DNA from: Pichia kudriavzevii
Taxonomy: Eukaryota > Ascomycota > Pichiomycetes > Pichiales > Pichiaceae
Direction: 5' to 3'
Length of the DNA: 64,000 nucleotides
NCBI RefSeq assembly: GCF_003054445.1
Contig: NC_042510.1
Location: forward strand, 682,001 to 746,000
Shown one piece after another: positions 54,725-63,691 of the stretch. Position numbers and translations under genes: made by a program. Numbering within the stretch: the stretch's first letter is position 1; each line of letters opens with the position of its first letter. The notes beneath the pieces are model-generated. The model saw only the letters and a program-made list of their open reading frames with translations, did no database searches and had not been told where the DNA came from.

Positions 54725-55654
54725 TCACATAGGCACGAGTTCGTTTGAGTTCATGTATTTACTGGAAAAGATCCAAATCCATCTGAACCAAACTATTTGA
54801 GAGTAATGAGACCATGTCATTGTTGAAAAATTTAAAAATAGTGAATTCAAATCACTATATATCCTGATAGATTGAGAATGATTTTCTCCTAATAGCAGGA
54901 TCTGACTGAGATCAATATTATACTTTGCTAGTTTTGCCCTTATTGTTTCAGACTTTGTTAACCATCTACAAGCAAGTTCGATACTGGTGATGAAAAGATT
55001 GGAATACTTGACAAATAGATTCCAAGATTTTAGATAATAAGCTCTAATGTGTTTTGCCTGTGCATATTCCTTGGCGGCCTTATGAATAGACATATGGTTT
55101 GGATGGCCAGAGACCCCGTCTTCATCAAATGTCAAAAAAACAATTTCCCTTTTGGATTTGATGCCATATTGTTTCTTTAATGATCGCAGCTCTTCATCGA
55201 TGGATTCCTTTATCTCATCTGTATCCCAATATACTTTCAAGTCATCCTTGAAATCTAAAACTCTCACTGTCTCAATGGACAATAGCTTGGCTGCGTTGTG
55301 CAATTCACGTTCTCTGATGTTCCCCAGGCCTTCGTATCCGCCATTTGAAAGACAAATCAGATGAATTTTGTTATTATAGTTCCCCTTTGATAACTCGGTT
55401 AAGGAGGGGGTAAAGAACATTGACTCGTCATCTGGATGCGCAGTGATCAACACGATGTGTGAGTTCACCAGGTTGTTCTCCACTATTGCCGGGGTATTGA
55501 TGCTGTTGTAGTATGCAGATTGTAAATAGCCATCGTAATTTAGAAGCTTGCTTTTAGATGGGTCTGTATTGCAAAAGTTCGGAAGAATCGTTGTCAGGCC
55601 CACCCAGGCCAAAAACGTTAGGGTCACAAAATAAGACAACTTTAGTAGTCCCAT
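54725..55654 (-). CDS. GPI12: GlcNAc-PI de-N-acetylase Gpi12 (PIG-L)
   Basis: ER enzyme for the second step of GPI-anchor synthesis, removing acetate from GlcNAc-phosphatidylinositol. A membrane segment lies at about 5-26 (LSYFVTLTFLAWVGLTTIL). The metal motif is A-H73-P-D-D76-E77, with the second zinc-binding block H184-P-N-H187 (DEDGVSGHPNH). The 309 residues match the PIG-L family (yeast 304). LSNGGYEGLGNIRERELHNAAKLL is also typical. The 3' end of the gene is 195 bases from the convergent neighbour. Confidence 0.95.
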   Translation of the reverse strand: MGLLKLSYFVTLTFLAWVGLTTILPNFCNTDPSKSKLLNYDGYLQSAYYNSINTPAIVENNLVNSHIVLITAHPDDESMFFTPSLTELSKGNYNNKIHLICLSNGGYEGLGNIRERELHNAAKLLSIETVRVLDFKDDLKVYWDTDEIKESIDEELRSLKKQYGIKSKREIVFLTFDEDGVSGHPNHMSIHKAAKEYAQAKHIRAYYLKSWNLFVKYSNLFITSIELACRWLTKSETIRAKLAKYNIDLSQILLLGENHSQSIRIYSDLNSLFLNFSTMTWSHYSQIVWFRWIWIFSSKYMNSNELVPM

Positions 55655-56369
55655 GGTGGTCGTTTAAGCACTCTGTTGTGGTTTGTCTGTTTGCAAGACA
55701 ACGCTCTAGGTGAATGGTATCCAAGAATTCCCGTCTCTAATTTCCATGTTGCATAAAACGAAATGGAATCAAGATGATTTCCCTTTTACAGCCACATCTG
55801 CCGGGAAAAGTTGCTTCTGGAAAAAAAAAATTGAGGAGTTTAAAAATATCCATTTTGTCGGAATAGATTGTTATGGTTGCTTTCCAAGATAACGAGGGTT
55901 AGGTTTAAATCAGGCGGAATATCACTCGTAACTACAGTGTATAATATACAGTTTAGTGTTATGCTATAAGTTTGTCTTATAGACGAGAATATATTGTGGC
56001 GGGACCGCAACCTTCCTGCCTGTCTTCTATCGAGAATACACAGCGGCAGTTCAGTCTGGATCTTGTGTTTCTCTCACCTTCCCCCATGGTAAACCAAGAC
56101 ACACCTCCCTTCTCCCAAAGCTAACATGTATTGTGAAGTACATGGCAAAACAAAGACATGCTGGGAACATAATTATTGTGGAGGTTGTGGTAAAGATAGA
56201 GATCAAGCATCTAGTGGAGTTTCATGTAGAAAACCTGAAATTTTTCATCAATCCGGGTAAATTAATCAAACAGCGACAACTTGTAGAAGGACATTGCCAA
56301 AAGTTTCAGTCAAGGTGAAGATGCCAAAGTTGGAATAGCAAATCACACACAACGAAGGAGAAGCCAAAC
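55655..56369. other. 715-base divergent intergenic region
   Basis: No gene supported. It has a short palindrome TGTATAATATACA near 55938-55950 and small non-ATG frames only. An A10 run is at about 55820. Confidence 0.5.
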
Positions 56370-57842
56370 ATGACTGTAGCTCTGAGTGGCTCTAGTCGGA
56401 GGTTCTGTGTTGGGACAGTTAGTAAGATTGCATGCCCCATACGTGGAAAAAGGTACAATTCTTCTGCACAATACGAAGACCCAGAGGATGTCAAGAAAAG
56501 AGAAGACCTTTACAAACGTTTGACTGGTAAACCTCTAGATGATATCGAAACCAAAAAGATTTATGAGACACCACTTGTATCTACTGTTGCGTTCAGAAAC
56601 CCGGAGGTGTTGAGCTCACCGTTTGTTTGCTTGGATGAAAATATAGCTCTACGAAGCATTTTCACCGAGCTGTTAAATAAGACTGAACTGGATAAGTATG
56701 ATTATTTCATGAAAATCAACACGGACACAAGCGCCACTCACCAAGACAGGCTAGATGCGGTAATCAACTGGAGGCATAAATTTAAAAAGAGCTTCAAGTC
56801 TATTCCTGTTAACATTAACGAATCCAATCTAATACTTAATTCGAACTTTATTGAATTCTTCGACAGAGTAACGGCAAATATGCATGATTTCGACATTACA
56901 CGGTCAGTGTCTCAATTGCAGGAGGAATTCTACAAGCTCTCCTATACTGATACCTTCATATTACACCTCAAATACGTTCCAAAACTAAGCGAGGATAAAA
57001 GAGGAGTTTTTATAAACCAACTGGATAAATATCTGCAAGAAAGTATCCTGCATTTCCATGATTCGTCGTTGGAGCAAATATGCCTAGAATTGTTGAAACT
57101 AAAAGAGGTTCAACTTATCACAAATATAATAAATTCTTATGACACCACAACACATTCACGTTTCTATGATAATATTTCTCCTCATTTTTTGCATCAATAT
57201 CTTGAAGGTCTAATTACCCAAAACGATGTTCAAACTGCTAGTCAAGTACTGAATTACTTATCGGATAACGAATATATAATACCTAGTGATACTTTAACTC
57301 AATATTTCAAGTTGGTGCATACTGTTGTGACCAATGTTCAAGCACCTAAGAATAAGAAGGAAATGTTATTCAATCTTTTAACTAAATCCACAAGCTGTAT
57401 GTTGCTCCAAGATGGAATGTTGAATGAGGAGATCGTATTTTACATTACTGATTTTATTCGTATAAATATCCTCCACATTTTTGTCAAGTACTTGCAGTTG
57501 AGTCCGAACTATAAAGAGTTGAATAGTATTCCTGATATCATAATTCAAAGAATCAGTTCCTCGTCCCCGTTCCATAGAAAATCGGATCAAAAGAAGGCTA
57601 TATTCACAACCAATTTGCTTAATAGCTTAAACTTTGAGAGTAAAGAGATATCAGACGCCTGTAAAAAAAACATAATAAGGATATATGCAGAAGCACACTC
57701 CCCATTGGCTGTGTTGAATTGGTCAAAACAACTAGAGATTCCACTTTCTACGGTAGAGAGAGACAGCTTTGTCAAAATTCTCTCTGTTCCTAGTGGTTCT
57801 GACAATGTGACGAGCAGCTTTGACATTTCAGACAAGCTATAG
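56370..57842 (+). CDS. Probable mitochondrial protein of unknown function
   Basis: 490 residues, unassigned. MTVALSGSSRRFCVGTVSKIACPIRGKRYNSS is Arg/Ser-rich without acids and ends in an RYNSS/A processing-like site, so a mitochondrial matrix location is likely. Then DPEDVKKREDLYKRLTGKPLD and a long, mostly helical region with irregular repeat-like units (LEQICLELLKLKEVQLITNIINSYD; NDVQTASQVLNYLSDNEYIIPSDTLTQYF), again of the kind found in yeast mitochondrial expression factors. The C-terminus is Ser/Asp rich. ATG 56370 is the first in frame. No intron or frame problem seen. Confidence 0.6.
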   Translation: MTVALSGSSRRFCVGTVSKIACPIRGKRYNSSAQYEDPEDVKKREDLYKRLTGKPLDDIETKKIYETPLVSTVAFRNPEVLSSPFVCLDENIALRSIFTELLNKTELDKYDYFMKINTDTSATHQDRLDAVINWRHKFKKSFKSIPVNINESNLILNSNFIEFFDRVTANMHDFDITRSVSQLQEEFYKLSYTDTFILHLKYVPKLSEDKRGVFINQLDKYLQESILHFHDSSLEQICLELLKLKEVQLITNIINSYDTTTHSRFYDNISPHFLHQYLEGLITQNDVQTASQVLNYLSDNEYIIPSDTLTQYFKLVHTVVTNVQAPKNKKEMLFNLLTKSTSCMLLQDGMLNEEIVFYITDFIRINILHIFVKYLQLSPNYKELNSIPDIIIQRISSSSPFHRKSDQKKAIFTTNLLNSLNFESKEISDACKKNIIRIYAEAHSPLAVLNWSKQLEIPLSTVERDSFVKILSVPSGSDNVTSSFDISDKL

Positions 57843-57953
57843 AGTTTTCCAGTACTTTTAACTTTATGTTTTCTCGTGTAAATATTAAATAAATACTATA
57901 TCCGCTCATTTTGTAAAACGAGTCCTATATATGTACGTCAGTATGTAGACAAA

Positions 57954-58793
57954 TCATTTAAAACTATCAACTACTCTTTTTTGAACGTTATCAATACAGG
58001 GGTCGTAGTTGGCCATCCGAATTGCATCTATATTTTTTTTGAACGTATCCACCGCCTTAGGTGTTCCTAAACCAGCTACCTGGATTTGATTTAATCCTCC
58101 AGAGCCTAAAAGTAACGACACGTTCTCTAAAAGATCATCTTCTGGCGATGATAACAATCTCTTCATCCCAAAAACATAGGACACTAAATTACCCAAACTT
58201 TCAACACCTAGCAAATTGGCAAAATACCAACTAATACCAGTAACATAGGAAACATCTAGGTCTGGTGTCATAATAGAGGATTGAAACATTGGTTTGAAAT
58301 TAGACGTCAATTTGAACGGCAACTTTAATGCAATATACCCACGGAACAAATATGACATATAAAACATTAATACAGGTTGTGGTAAGTAGTTAATTATATT
58401 AGTCTTTAAACCTTGCATAATGGTATCATTCATTCCACTTTGCTCGAATGGGTTAGAGAATTCTGAAGTTCCACTCTTGTTTTCCTTAGTGGTAGATGGC
58501 TTCTCCAATATCTTGTTTAAGGAAGTTGGCTTATTGTACAAATCATTGATTTGCAATTTCCTTGAATCCCATTCAGATCTACATAGTACAGTATTTCTGT
58601 TTTGACCTATCATTGTGAGTCTTTGCAAATGCTGAGATTCTCTAACCTTCCCACGAGTTTGCAGTTGCTGCTTGGGTTTCAAGAAGACGTTTGATAACTG
58701 TCTTAATAAATGCACCAATAACATCACAATTGTAATGGGTAAAAGCACATGTGTTTTGATTTGTGGATCCAACGTTATGTGAACTTCCGACAT
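57954..58793 (-). CDS. EMC3: ER membrane protein complex subunit 3 (Emc3)
   Basis: Insertase-like subunit of the ER membrane protein complex, related to Get1/Oxa1. The 279 residues open with HITLDPQIKTHVLLPITIVMLLVHLLRQL (first helix) and continue with a charged cytosolic segment QHLQRLTMIGQNR. The family signature LPQPVLMFYMSYLFRGYIALKLPFKLTSNFKPMFQ (about 135-170) and DLDVSYVTGISWYFANLLGVESL (about 178-200) are present. A Ser/Lys-rich insertion near 93-120 (TTKENKSGTSEFSNPF) is not typical. Length is a little above S. cerevisiae (253). It is divergent from NTA1. Confidence 0.93.
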   Translation of the reverse strand: MSEVHITLDPQIKTHVLLPITIVMLLVHLLRQLSNVFLKPKQQLQTRGKVRESQHLQRLTMIGQNRNTVLCRSEWDSRKLQINDLYNKPTSLNKILEKPSTTKENKSGTSEFSNPFEQSGMNDTIMQGLKTNIINYLPQPVLMFYMSYLFRGYIALKLPFKLTSNFKPMFQSSIMTPDLDVSYVTGISWYFANLLGVESLGNLVSYVFGMKRLLSSPEDDLLENVSLLLGSGGLNQIQVAGLGTPKAVDTFKKNIDAIRMANYDPCIDNVQKRVVDSFK

Positions 58794-58982
58794 TCCTGGT
58801 GGTTTGTCGTGAGCTGATAATATCCATAAAATGAAGCTTGACTACGAAGAGATCAAACTATGGAAATAAAGTCGCAGTGTCATGAACCATGAATTTCATC
58901 CCCCTTCTATCGTTATTTAGTGTCCACCTGTTTTTTCTTCAATCTAGACTCGGGAAAACCACCAACGAGACAACATATTTTC

Positions 58983-60017
58983 ATGCAAAAGAAAATGAAG
59001 TTAAGGATTGCTGCTGTTCAGTTAAATTCCATCCTTGGTAATGTAGAAGAAAATATGAGTAAAGCATTGAAGATGCTAGAACAAGCGTTTCCTTCATCTA
59101 AGCCTAAGCCTGATTTGGTGGTCTTGCCTGAGCTTGCTCTTACAGGCTATAATTTTAAGTCACCTGCCCATATCCATCCCTTTTTAGAAAAAGCTGGAAA
59201 TGGGAAGTCATACCAGTTTGGTAAAATGATATCTGAAAGGTGGGGGTGCTTGACGTTACTAGGATATCCGGAGAAATATGACAAAGCTAATGAAGAGATT
59301 ATCTACAATTCTGCAATGTTGATTGACGCTAAAGGCAAACTAATACATAATTACAGGAAAACACACCTATATGAAACAGATAAAATATGGGGGTGTAAGG
59401 AGTCACCGGATGGGTTTCAAGCGTTCGATGTGCCCTTCAACGGTGAAAAAATTAGAACAACAATCGGCATCTGTATGGATCTCAATCCATATGAATTCAC
59501 AGCTCCGTTTGAGAAATATGAGTTTTCAAGGTTTGCTAGTGATAACAAGTGCCAATTGATTTTAATTCCAACAGCATGGATGAATTCAAACTGGAAAGAG
59601 AATTGGACACTTGAACAAGCAAACGAATTCCACAAAATTTACCAGAATACAAAACTAGAACCTGAGATTAATGATGAACATAATCACGTCAAGGACCACT
59701 CCATTCTGATTCCACAAGTGTCTATCAAACTAGCCAAAGATTATCGATTAGAAGAAGTTGACGGAAGCACGGGCAGATATTGGATTATGAGATTAAATCC
59801 GTTATATAGCGAGACCCATGATTTTAAGCAAGTTGTTGTGGTATGTAACAGAAGTGGTATGGAAGATAAACTGATGTATGGAGGTACCAGTACTATGTAC
59901 ACGTTTTTTGGTGGCCCAATGGAGCGTACGCCGCAAGGGTTATCTATAGATTTCAATGTTGAAGGTAGTCTTGGTCAGGGTACTGAGGGTGTTCTAGTGA
60001 GAGAGGTTGAGATCTAA
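58983..60017 (+). CDS. NTA1: Protein N-terminal Asn/Gln amidohydrolase Nta1
   Basis: Nitrilase-family enzyme that deamidates N-terminal Asn and Gln so that proteins enter the Arg/N-degron pathway. The 344-residue form from the ATG at 58983 is chosen because the frame upstream begins with GTG. The triad is clear: E50 (LPELALTGYNF), K126 (YRKTHLYETDK) and C164 (TTIGICMDLNPYEF). The final part, RSGMEDKLMYGGTSTMYTF followed by GEG-type segments, is typical. It is shorter than S. cerevisiae Nta1 (457), mostly by lacking an insertion near the C-terminus. A second ATG at 58995 could give a shorter form. Confidence 0.92.
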   Translation: MQKKMKLRIAAVQLNSILGNVEENMSKALKMLEQAFPSSKPKPDLVVLPELALTGYNFKSPAHIHPFLEKAGNGKSYQFGKMISERWGCLTLLGYPEKYDKANEEIIYNSAMLIDAKGKLIHNYRKTHLYETDKIWGCKESPDGFQAFDVPFNGEKIRTTIGICMDLNPYEFTAPFEKYEFSRFASDNKCQLILIPTAWMNSNWKENWTLEQANEFHKIYQNTKLEPEINDEHNHVKDHSILIPQVSIKLAKDYRLEEVDGSTGRYWIMRLNPLYSETHDFKQVVVVCNRSGMEDKLMYGGTSTMYTFFGGPMERTPQGLSIDFNVEGSLGQGTEGVLVREVEI

Positions 60018-60135
60018 CTGTCTGCTTTTCTGTTTTCGCTTGGCTTGACAAATAATGGAAATTAGAGGAGTATACAATTAGATAGAAATACATAGATAAG
60101 TGGTAGATTAATTGATTTAAATTGTGATTTAGAGT

Positions 60136-61335
60136 TTAATTGGTGTTGGTCTCCCTGGTTTCTTTTGTAGGTTCTTCTTTCCCTGTTTCTTCTACTTCTG
60201 CTTCTCCTTCATTGGTAGTATGTTCATTACCATCTTCTCTCACAACATCTTCACCAGTCTTGGCTGCCACTACTTCAGCTTGGGCCCTCTGGCCTTCTCC
60301 CGCTTCTTCTTCTTCTTCTTCATCGTCTACCATCATTGATGACAATTCCGCTAAGTAATTGTTAACATCATCAGAATTTGTTTGCTTGCAAAGTAGACTG
60401 ATCATCCTGACTATCACATTCTTACGGAGCTCGTTCTCCCTATAAGCCTTCTCCAATTCTGATTTTAGCTTTTCATTAGAATTGGCCAGTTCATTGATGG
60501 CTTGGTCGGTGATGATCTTCTCCAATGTCCATTTGTTTCTCATAGTTTCTTCCCTTTCTTTTAGTTTCTTGATATGTTCAACAGCTTTCCTAATGATTTG
60601 TGATTTATTAGTATGTGTAGTAGGGACAATTGCTTGAAGCTCTCTAATGGCGTTGTTAATTGTTTCCCTCCTACGTCTCTCCACCTCTTTGTGGTTCAGT
60701 TTCTTGATTTTGGAAATGGTGTTGGGGTCTTTGATGCTCACGGTTTTGGAATTCATTATTACCATCGGCTGGCCCTTTGTGTTTACAACTGAAGCCGATG
60801 CTTGACTCCCAGTTTGGTCTTGCACACTCTTGTCACTATCAACGGTAAGCACACCCCCACTCATTACAGCAATGGGTGCTGTTTCTGGTTCCTGTTTATC
60901 GATGAATGTTGAGGCTTCACTAGGCTTTTCCTGGATATTGACATTGTGATTCTCTTTGATAACATCTTGCTGCTCCTGAACTTGTTCTGACCCTTGCTGC
61001 TCCCCTGACACTGGCTGCTCCTCAGACACTGGTTTCTCTGTCAGCTCTTGTTCTTCTTTTTCTTCTTGCTCTTGTCTCTCCTCTTGTCTCTGCTCTTGTC
61101 TCTCCTCTTGTCTCTCCTCTTGTCTTTCTTCTGGTTGTGAACTGCCATTACCCGCAGTGAAAAGTGGGTCAATGGACCCAGTATCGGTTTGCGCTTCATT
61201 CAAACTACCTTCGTTCCCAGCGTACATCTCCTTCATCTGTGGATCAATATCTGTATTTTCTGTTCTCTGCCTCTTATCGGCAACATTGTCAATCTCTGTA
61301 ATGTTTACCTCAGCAATTCTTTTCGGTGACTCCAT
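60136..61335 (-). CDS. CBF1: bHLH-leucine-zipper factor Cbf1
   Basis: Binds the E-box CACGTG (centromere element CDEI, Met genes, and in several non-Saccharomyces yeasts ribosomal-protein genes). The 399 residues are acidic and Gln/Glu rich in the first half, with an RQEE repeat at about 69-90. The bHLH is at about 213-262: H215, E219 and R223 are the three CACGTG-reading residues (NHKEVERRRRETIN). A helical extension follows with LEKIITDQAINELANSNEKL, matching the yeast Cbf1 C-terminal coiled coil. An acidic tail ends the protein. Three E-boxes in its own upstream region suggest autoregulation. Confidence 0.95.
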   Translation of the reverse strand: MESPKRIAEVNITEIDNVADKRQRTENTDIDPQMKEMYAGNEGSLNEAQTDTGSIDPLFTAGNGSSQPEERQEERQEERQEQRQEERQEQEEKEEQELTEKPVSEEQPVSGEQQGSEQVQEQQDVIKENHNVNIQEKPSEASTFIDKQEPETAPIAVMSGGVLTVDSDKSVQDQTGSQASASVVNTKGQPMVIMNSKTVSIKDPNTISKIKKLNHKEVERRRRETINNAIRELQAIVPTTHTNKSQIIRKAVEHIKKLKEREETMRNKWTLEKIITDQAINELANSNEKLKSELEKAYRENELRKNVIVRMISLLCKQTNSDDVNNYLAELSSMMVDDEEEEEEAGEGQRAQAEVVAAKTGEDVVREDGNEHTTNEGEAEVEETGKEEPTKETRETNTN

Positions 61336-61961
61336 TCTCGTACTGATAATACTTCTCCTTTGTTCTCTAATTTATCTTCACACTGACTATACCGTCTGGA
61401 ATGACTCAATCTAAGGGCCTATACTCTATTGTACCTCGAAGTGGATGAAATTATCAGCAGAGGTAGATTGAATACTCTTGTTGTATTCATCTCCTTCTCC
61501 AACACTCACTCTGTCTCATCCTCACGCCTCACTGCTCACGTGCCTTGGAGGAAAATTGGAGAAAATGGGGACCGCTCAAGTGGCCCAAATTCGCGAAATA
61601 AAGGAGAAGCAAACCCGCGCTCTTCCCAAAGCGGCAACGGCCCAGATCGTTGCTTGCGGTCACGTGAAGACAACCACGTGATTAATACGGTTAGCTTTTT
61701 TTTTATATAAAAAAAAAACAAGTAGGTGTGTCGACGCGTCGCCAAAAGCATGTGAAGCGGAATTAGGTAAGAGAATCGATAAATTCCGGGTAGCGGAGAA
61801 AACGAAACGGGACTAATTTCCGTGTGCAAGCGAATATGGAGAAACCACATAAAAGGAAGGAAAGGTCTAGTGACCGTGGTGGTTCCTATGGTTAACTGTT
61901 GGACTGTAGTGGTTCAATAAAACAATAACAAATCAAACACTGGTAAAGAAACAAAGAAACA
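61336..61961. promoter_or_regulatory. CBF1 upstream region with three E-boxes
   Basis: 626 bases shared by CBF1 (minus) and the small Cys-rich gene (plus). It contains CACGTG at 61537-61542, 61661-61666 (in TCACGTGA) and 61675-61680, a TATATAA (61704-61710), and the palindrome CGACGCGTCG at 61732-61741. Confidence 0.65.
61660..61680. promoter_or_regulatory. Paired CACGTG E-boxes upstream of CBF1
   Basis: TCACGTGA (61660-61667) and CACGTG (61675-61680) separated by 8 bases, 325-345 bases upstream of the CBF1 ATG. The first has the optimal flanks for Cbf1. Confidence 0.65.
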
Positions 61962-62141
61962 ATGTGTAAGCCAGCTACTTGTGACAAATGCAACAAAGCA
62001 ACATGGTTCGGATGCGGACAACATATTCCAGTTGCAATGAATTCGGTTCCAAGAGAACAGTGGTGTACATGCAAGCACCCTGAAAACTCTACAACCTCTA
62101 GAGATTATCCTCCAAAGCAAGGTACCGGAATTAAGGTTTAA
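61962..62141 (+). CDS. 59-residue Cys-rich conserved-looking protein
   Basis: A small gene below 60 codons. Translation starts MCKPATCDKCNKATWFGCG and has WCTCKHP later. Cys are at 2, 7, 10, 18, 35 and 37, with H21 near the third, giving C-x2-C-x7-C-x2-H and W-C-x-C, which looks like a zinc-binding fold. Near the N-terminus KATWFGCGQHIPVAMNSVPREQW resembles short fungal proteins of unknown function that I remember only loosely; I assign no name. The A-rich leader AACAATGTG-like context (AAAC before ATG) and the clean stop TAA at 62139 are good. The gene is divergent from CBF1 and convergent with ERG20. A long list of small conserved residues makes chance unlikely. Confidence 0.75.
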   Translation: MCKPATCDKCNKATWFGCGQHIPVAMNSVPREQWCTCKHPENSTTSRDYPPKQGTGIKV

Positions 62142-62170
62142 TTAAGTCTTTATTATTGTCTGAATCATGG

Positions 62171-62195
<25 letters not shown>
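62171..62195. repeat. (TA)n microsatellite
   Basis: 25 bases of alternating TA after the small Cys-rich gene, before the convergent ERG20 3' end; a likely 3'-end efficiency element. Confidence 0.9.
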
Positions 62196-62201
<6 letters not shown>

Positions 62202-62297
62202 GTATAAATTACGGCTGTCTATATGGAATTTTTACGAAATAATACTATAGTTATTGCAATCAATACAAACTCCATTTTTATTGGACTCACAATGTCT

Positions 62298-63353
62298 TTA
62301 TTTAGAACGCTTGTAGATCTTGTTGAAGAATGCAGTAAGAACCTGGCCCTTGAAACCTCTAGATTCATCGATTTCCTTGATTTGTTCTTGCAACTTCTTT
62401 GCAACCTGTTCCTCATAGTCGTGATAGAGGGAATCAATCTTCAACTCATAGAAGAGATCCTTACATACCTTCTCGTTGTCTGGATTCTTCCGACCATAGT
62501 TTTCGTCCAACATTTTCCTCTGTTGTGGTGTACAGATCTTCAATGCAGTATTAACAACCCAAGAACACTTGTTATCTTGGATATCGGTACCAATCTTGCC
62601 AATATCTTCGGGCTTACCAAAACAGTCCAAGTAATCATCTTGAATTTGGAAGTATTCACCCAATGGAATCAAAACGTCTCTTGCTTGCTTGAAATCCCTC
62701 TCATCAGTGACACCAGCCATATACATGGCTAGGGCAACTGGTAAATAGAATGAGTAGAATGCTGTCTTGTAAATAACAATAAATGAATGTTTTTCAAGAG
62801 AAAATTTGGACAAATCAACATGGTCTTCTGGTGCCGTGATTAAATCCAATAATTGACCCATCTCGGTTTGGAATGTGACTTGGTGGAATAGATCTAACAA
62901 ATCAGCATAATACTCGTTCTCTCTGAAGTACTTCTTCAACAATATGTAGATTGCACCTTCCAACATAAAGGCGTCATTGATTGCAATCTCCTTAACACCC
63001 TCTACTCTGTACCAACAAGGTTGGCCTCTTCTGGTAATGGACTGATCCATCATATCATCCGCAACTAAGAAATACGCTTGTAGTAGTTCAATGCACCATC
63101 CCAAAATTGCAGCCTTCTTATATTCACTTGGCTCAAAGTCGTCATACGACTTGAACCCTTTCAACAATGCATATGTATCAACCACGGATAAGCCTCTGTT
63201 CAATTTACCACCTGGTGTGTTGTAATTTAGGTTGTTTTCAAACCAGGTGATTGCATCCTTGGGCATGCCATTCTCCCTCAGAACATCCAATAACTCATCA
63301 ACAAGTTCTGGGAATAAGTCTAGAAACTTCTTCTTTCCGATAGCCTTATCCAT
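62298..63353 (-). CDS. ERG20: Farnesyl pyrophosphate synthase (Erg20)
   Basis: Condenses DMAPP and IPP to geranyl and then farnesyl diphosphate for sterols, dolichol, haem A and prenylation. The 351 residues (yeast 352) have the two Asp-rich motifs: D99-D100-x2-D103 ([18 protein letters not shown]) and D239-D240-x2-D243 ([11 protein letters not shown]). The chain-length region [30 protein letters not shown], and the C-terminal FNKIYKRSK basic end are typical. The start at 63353 is the first good ATG. An E-box CACGTG is about 90 bases upstream. Confidence 0.98.
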   Translation of the reverse strand: MDKAIGKKKFLDLFPELVDELLDVLRENGMPKDAITWFENNLNYNTPGGKLNRGLSVVDTYALLKGFKSYDDFEPSEYKKAAILGWCIELLQAYFLVADDMMDQSITRRGQPCWYRVEGVKEIAINDAFMLEGAIYILLKKYFRENEYYADLLDLFHQVTFQTEMGQLLDLITAPEDHVDLSKFSLEKHSFIVIYKTAFYSFYLPVALAMYMAGVTDERDFKQARDVLIPLGEYFQIQDDYLDCFGKPEDIGKIGTDIQDNKCSWVVNTALKICTPQQRKMLDENYGRKNPDNEKVCKDLFYELKIDSLYHDYEEQVAKKLQEQIKEIDESRGFKGQVLTAFFNKIYKRSK

Positions 63354-63691
63354 TGTATCTAACAGTGTATTGCTTGATAACTAAGGTCAAGAAAAACAAT
63401 AATAGGAGAGTAAGGTGTTACACTCCAAATACTAGTTGCACGTGTTTTTTCAGTTCTCGTATAAACTCGTTCCACACAAAAAAGTTGCTCAAAACACATG
63501 GAAAATTGAAAATTGAGTAAAAATAAACGCAAATGCAAAAATCTCCTTTTTGCTAGGAAGCCATTTCTCAAAAGGGTATATCTGAAAAATTTTTGATGGA
63601 AGACCAAGTACAAAAAAATATTTCATCTTAATTAGTGAGTTTTTTTTTCCCTATCAAGAGAACATCTACTAGTACAATACCTGCATATACA
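63354..63691. promoter_or_regulatory. ERG20 / EBP2-like divergent promoter
   Basis: 338 bases with CACGTG at 63439-63444 and the RRPE-type element TGAAAAATTTTT at 63583-63594, about 98 bases before the EBP2-like ATG. RRPE is common at ribosome-biogenesis genes. Confidence 0.6.
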
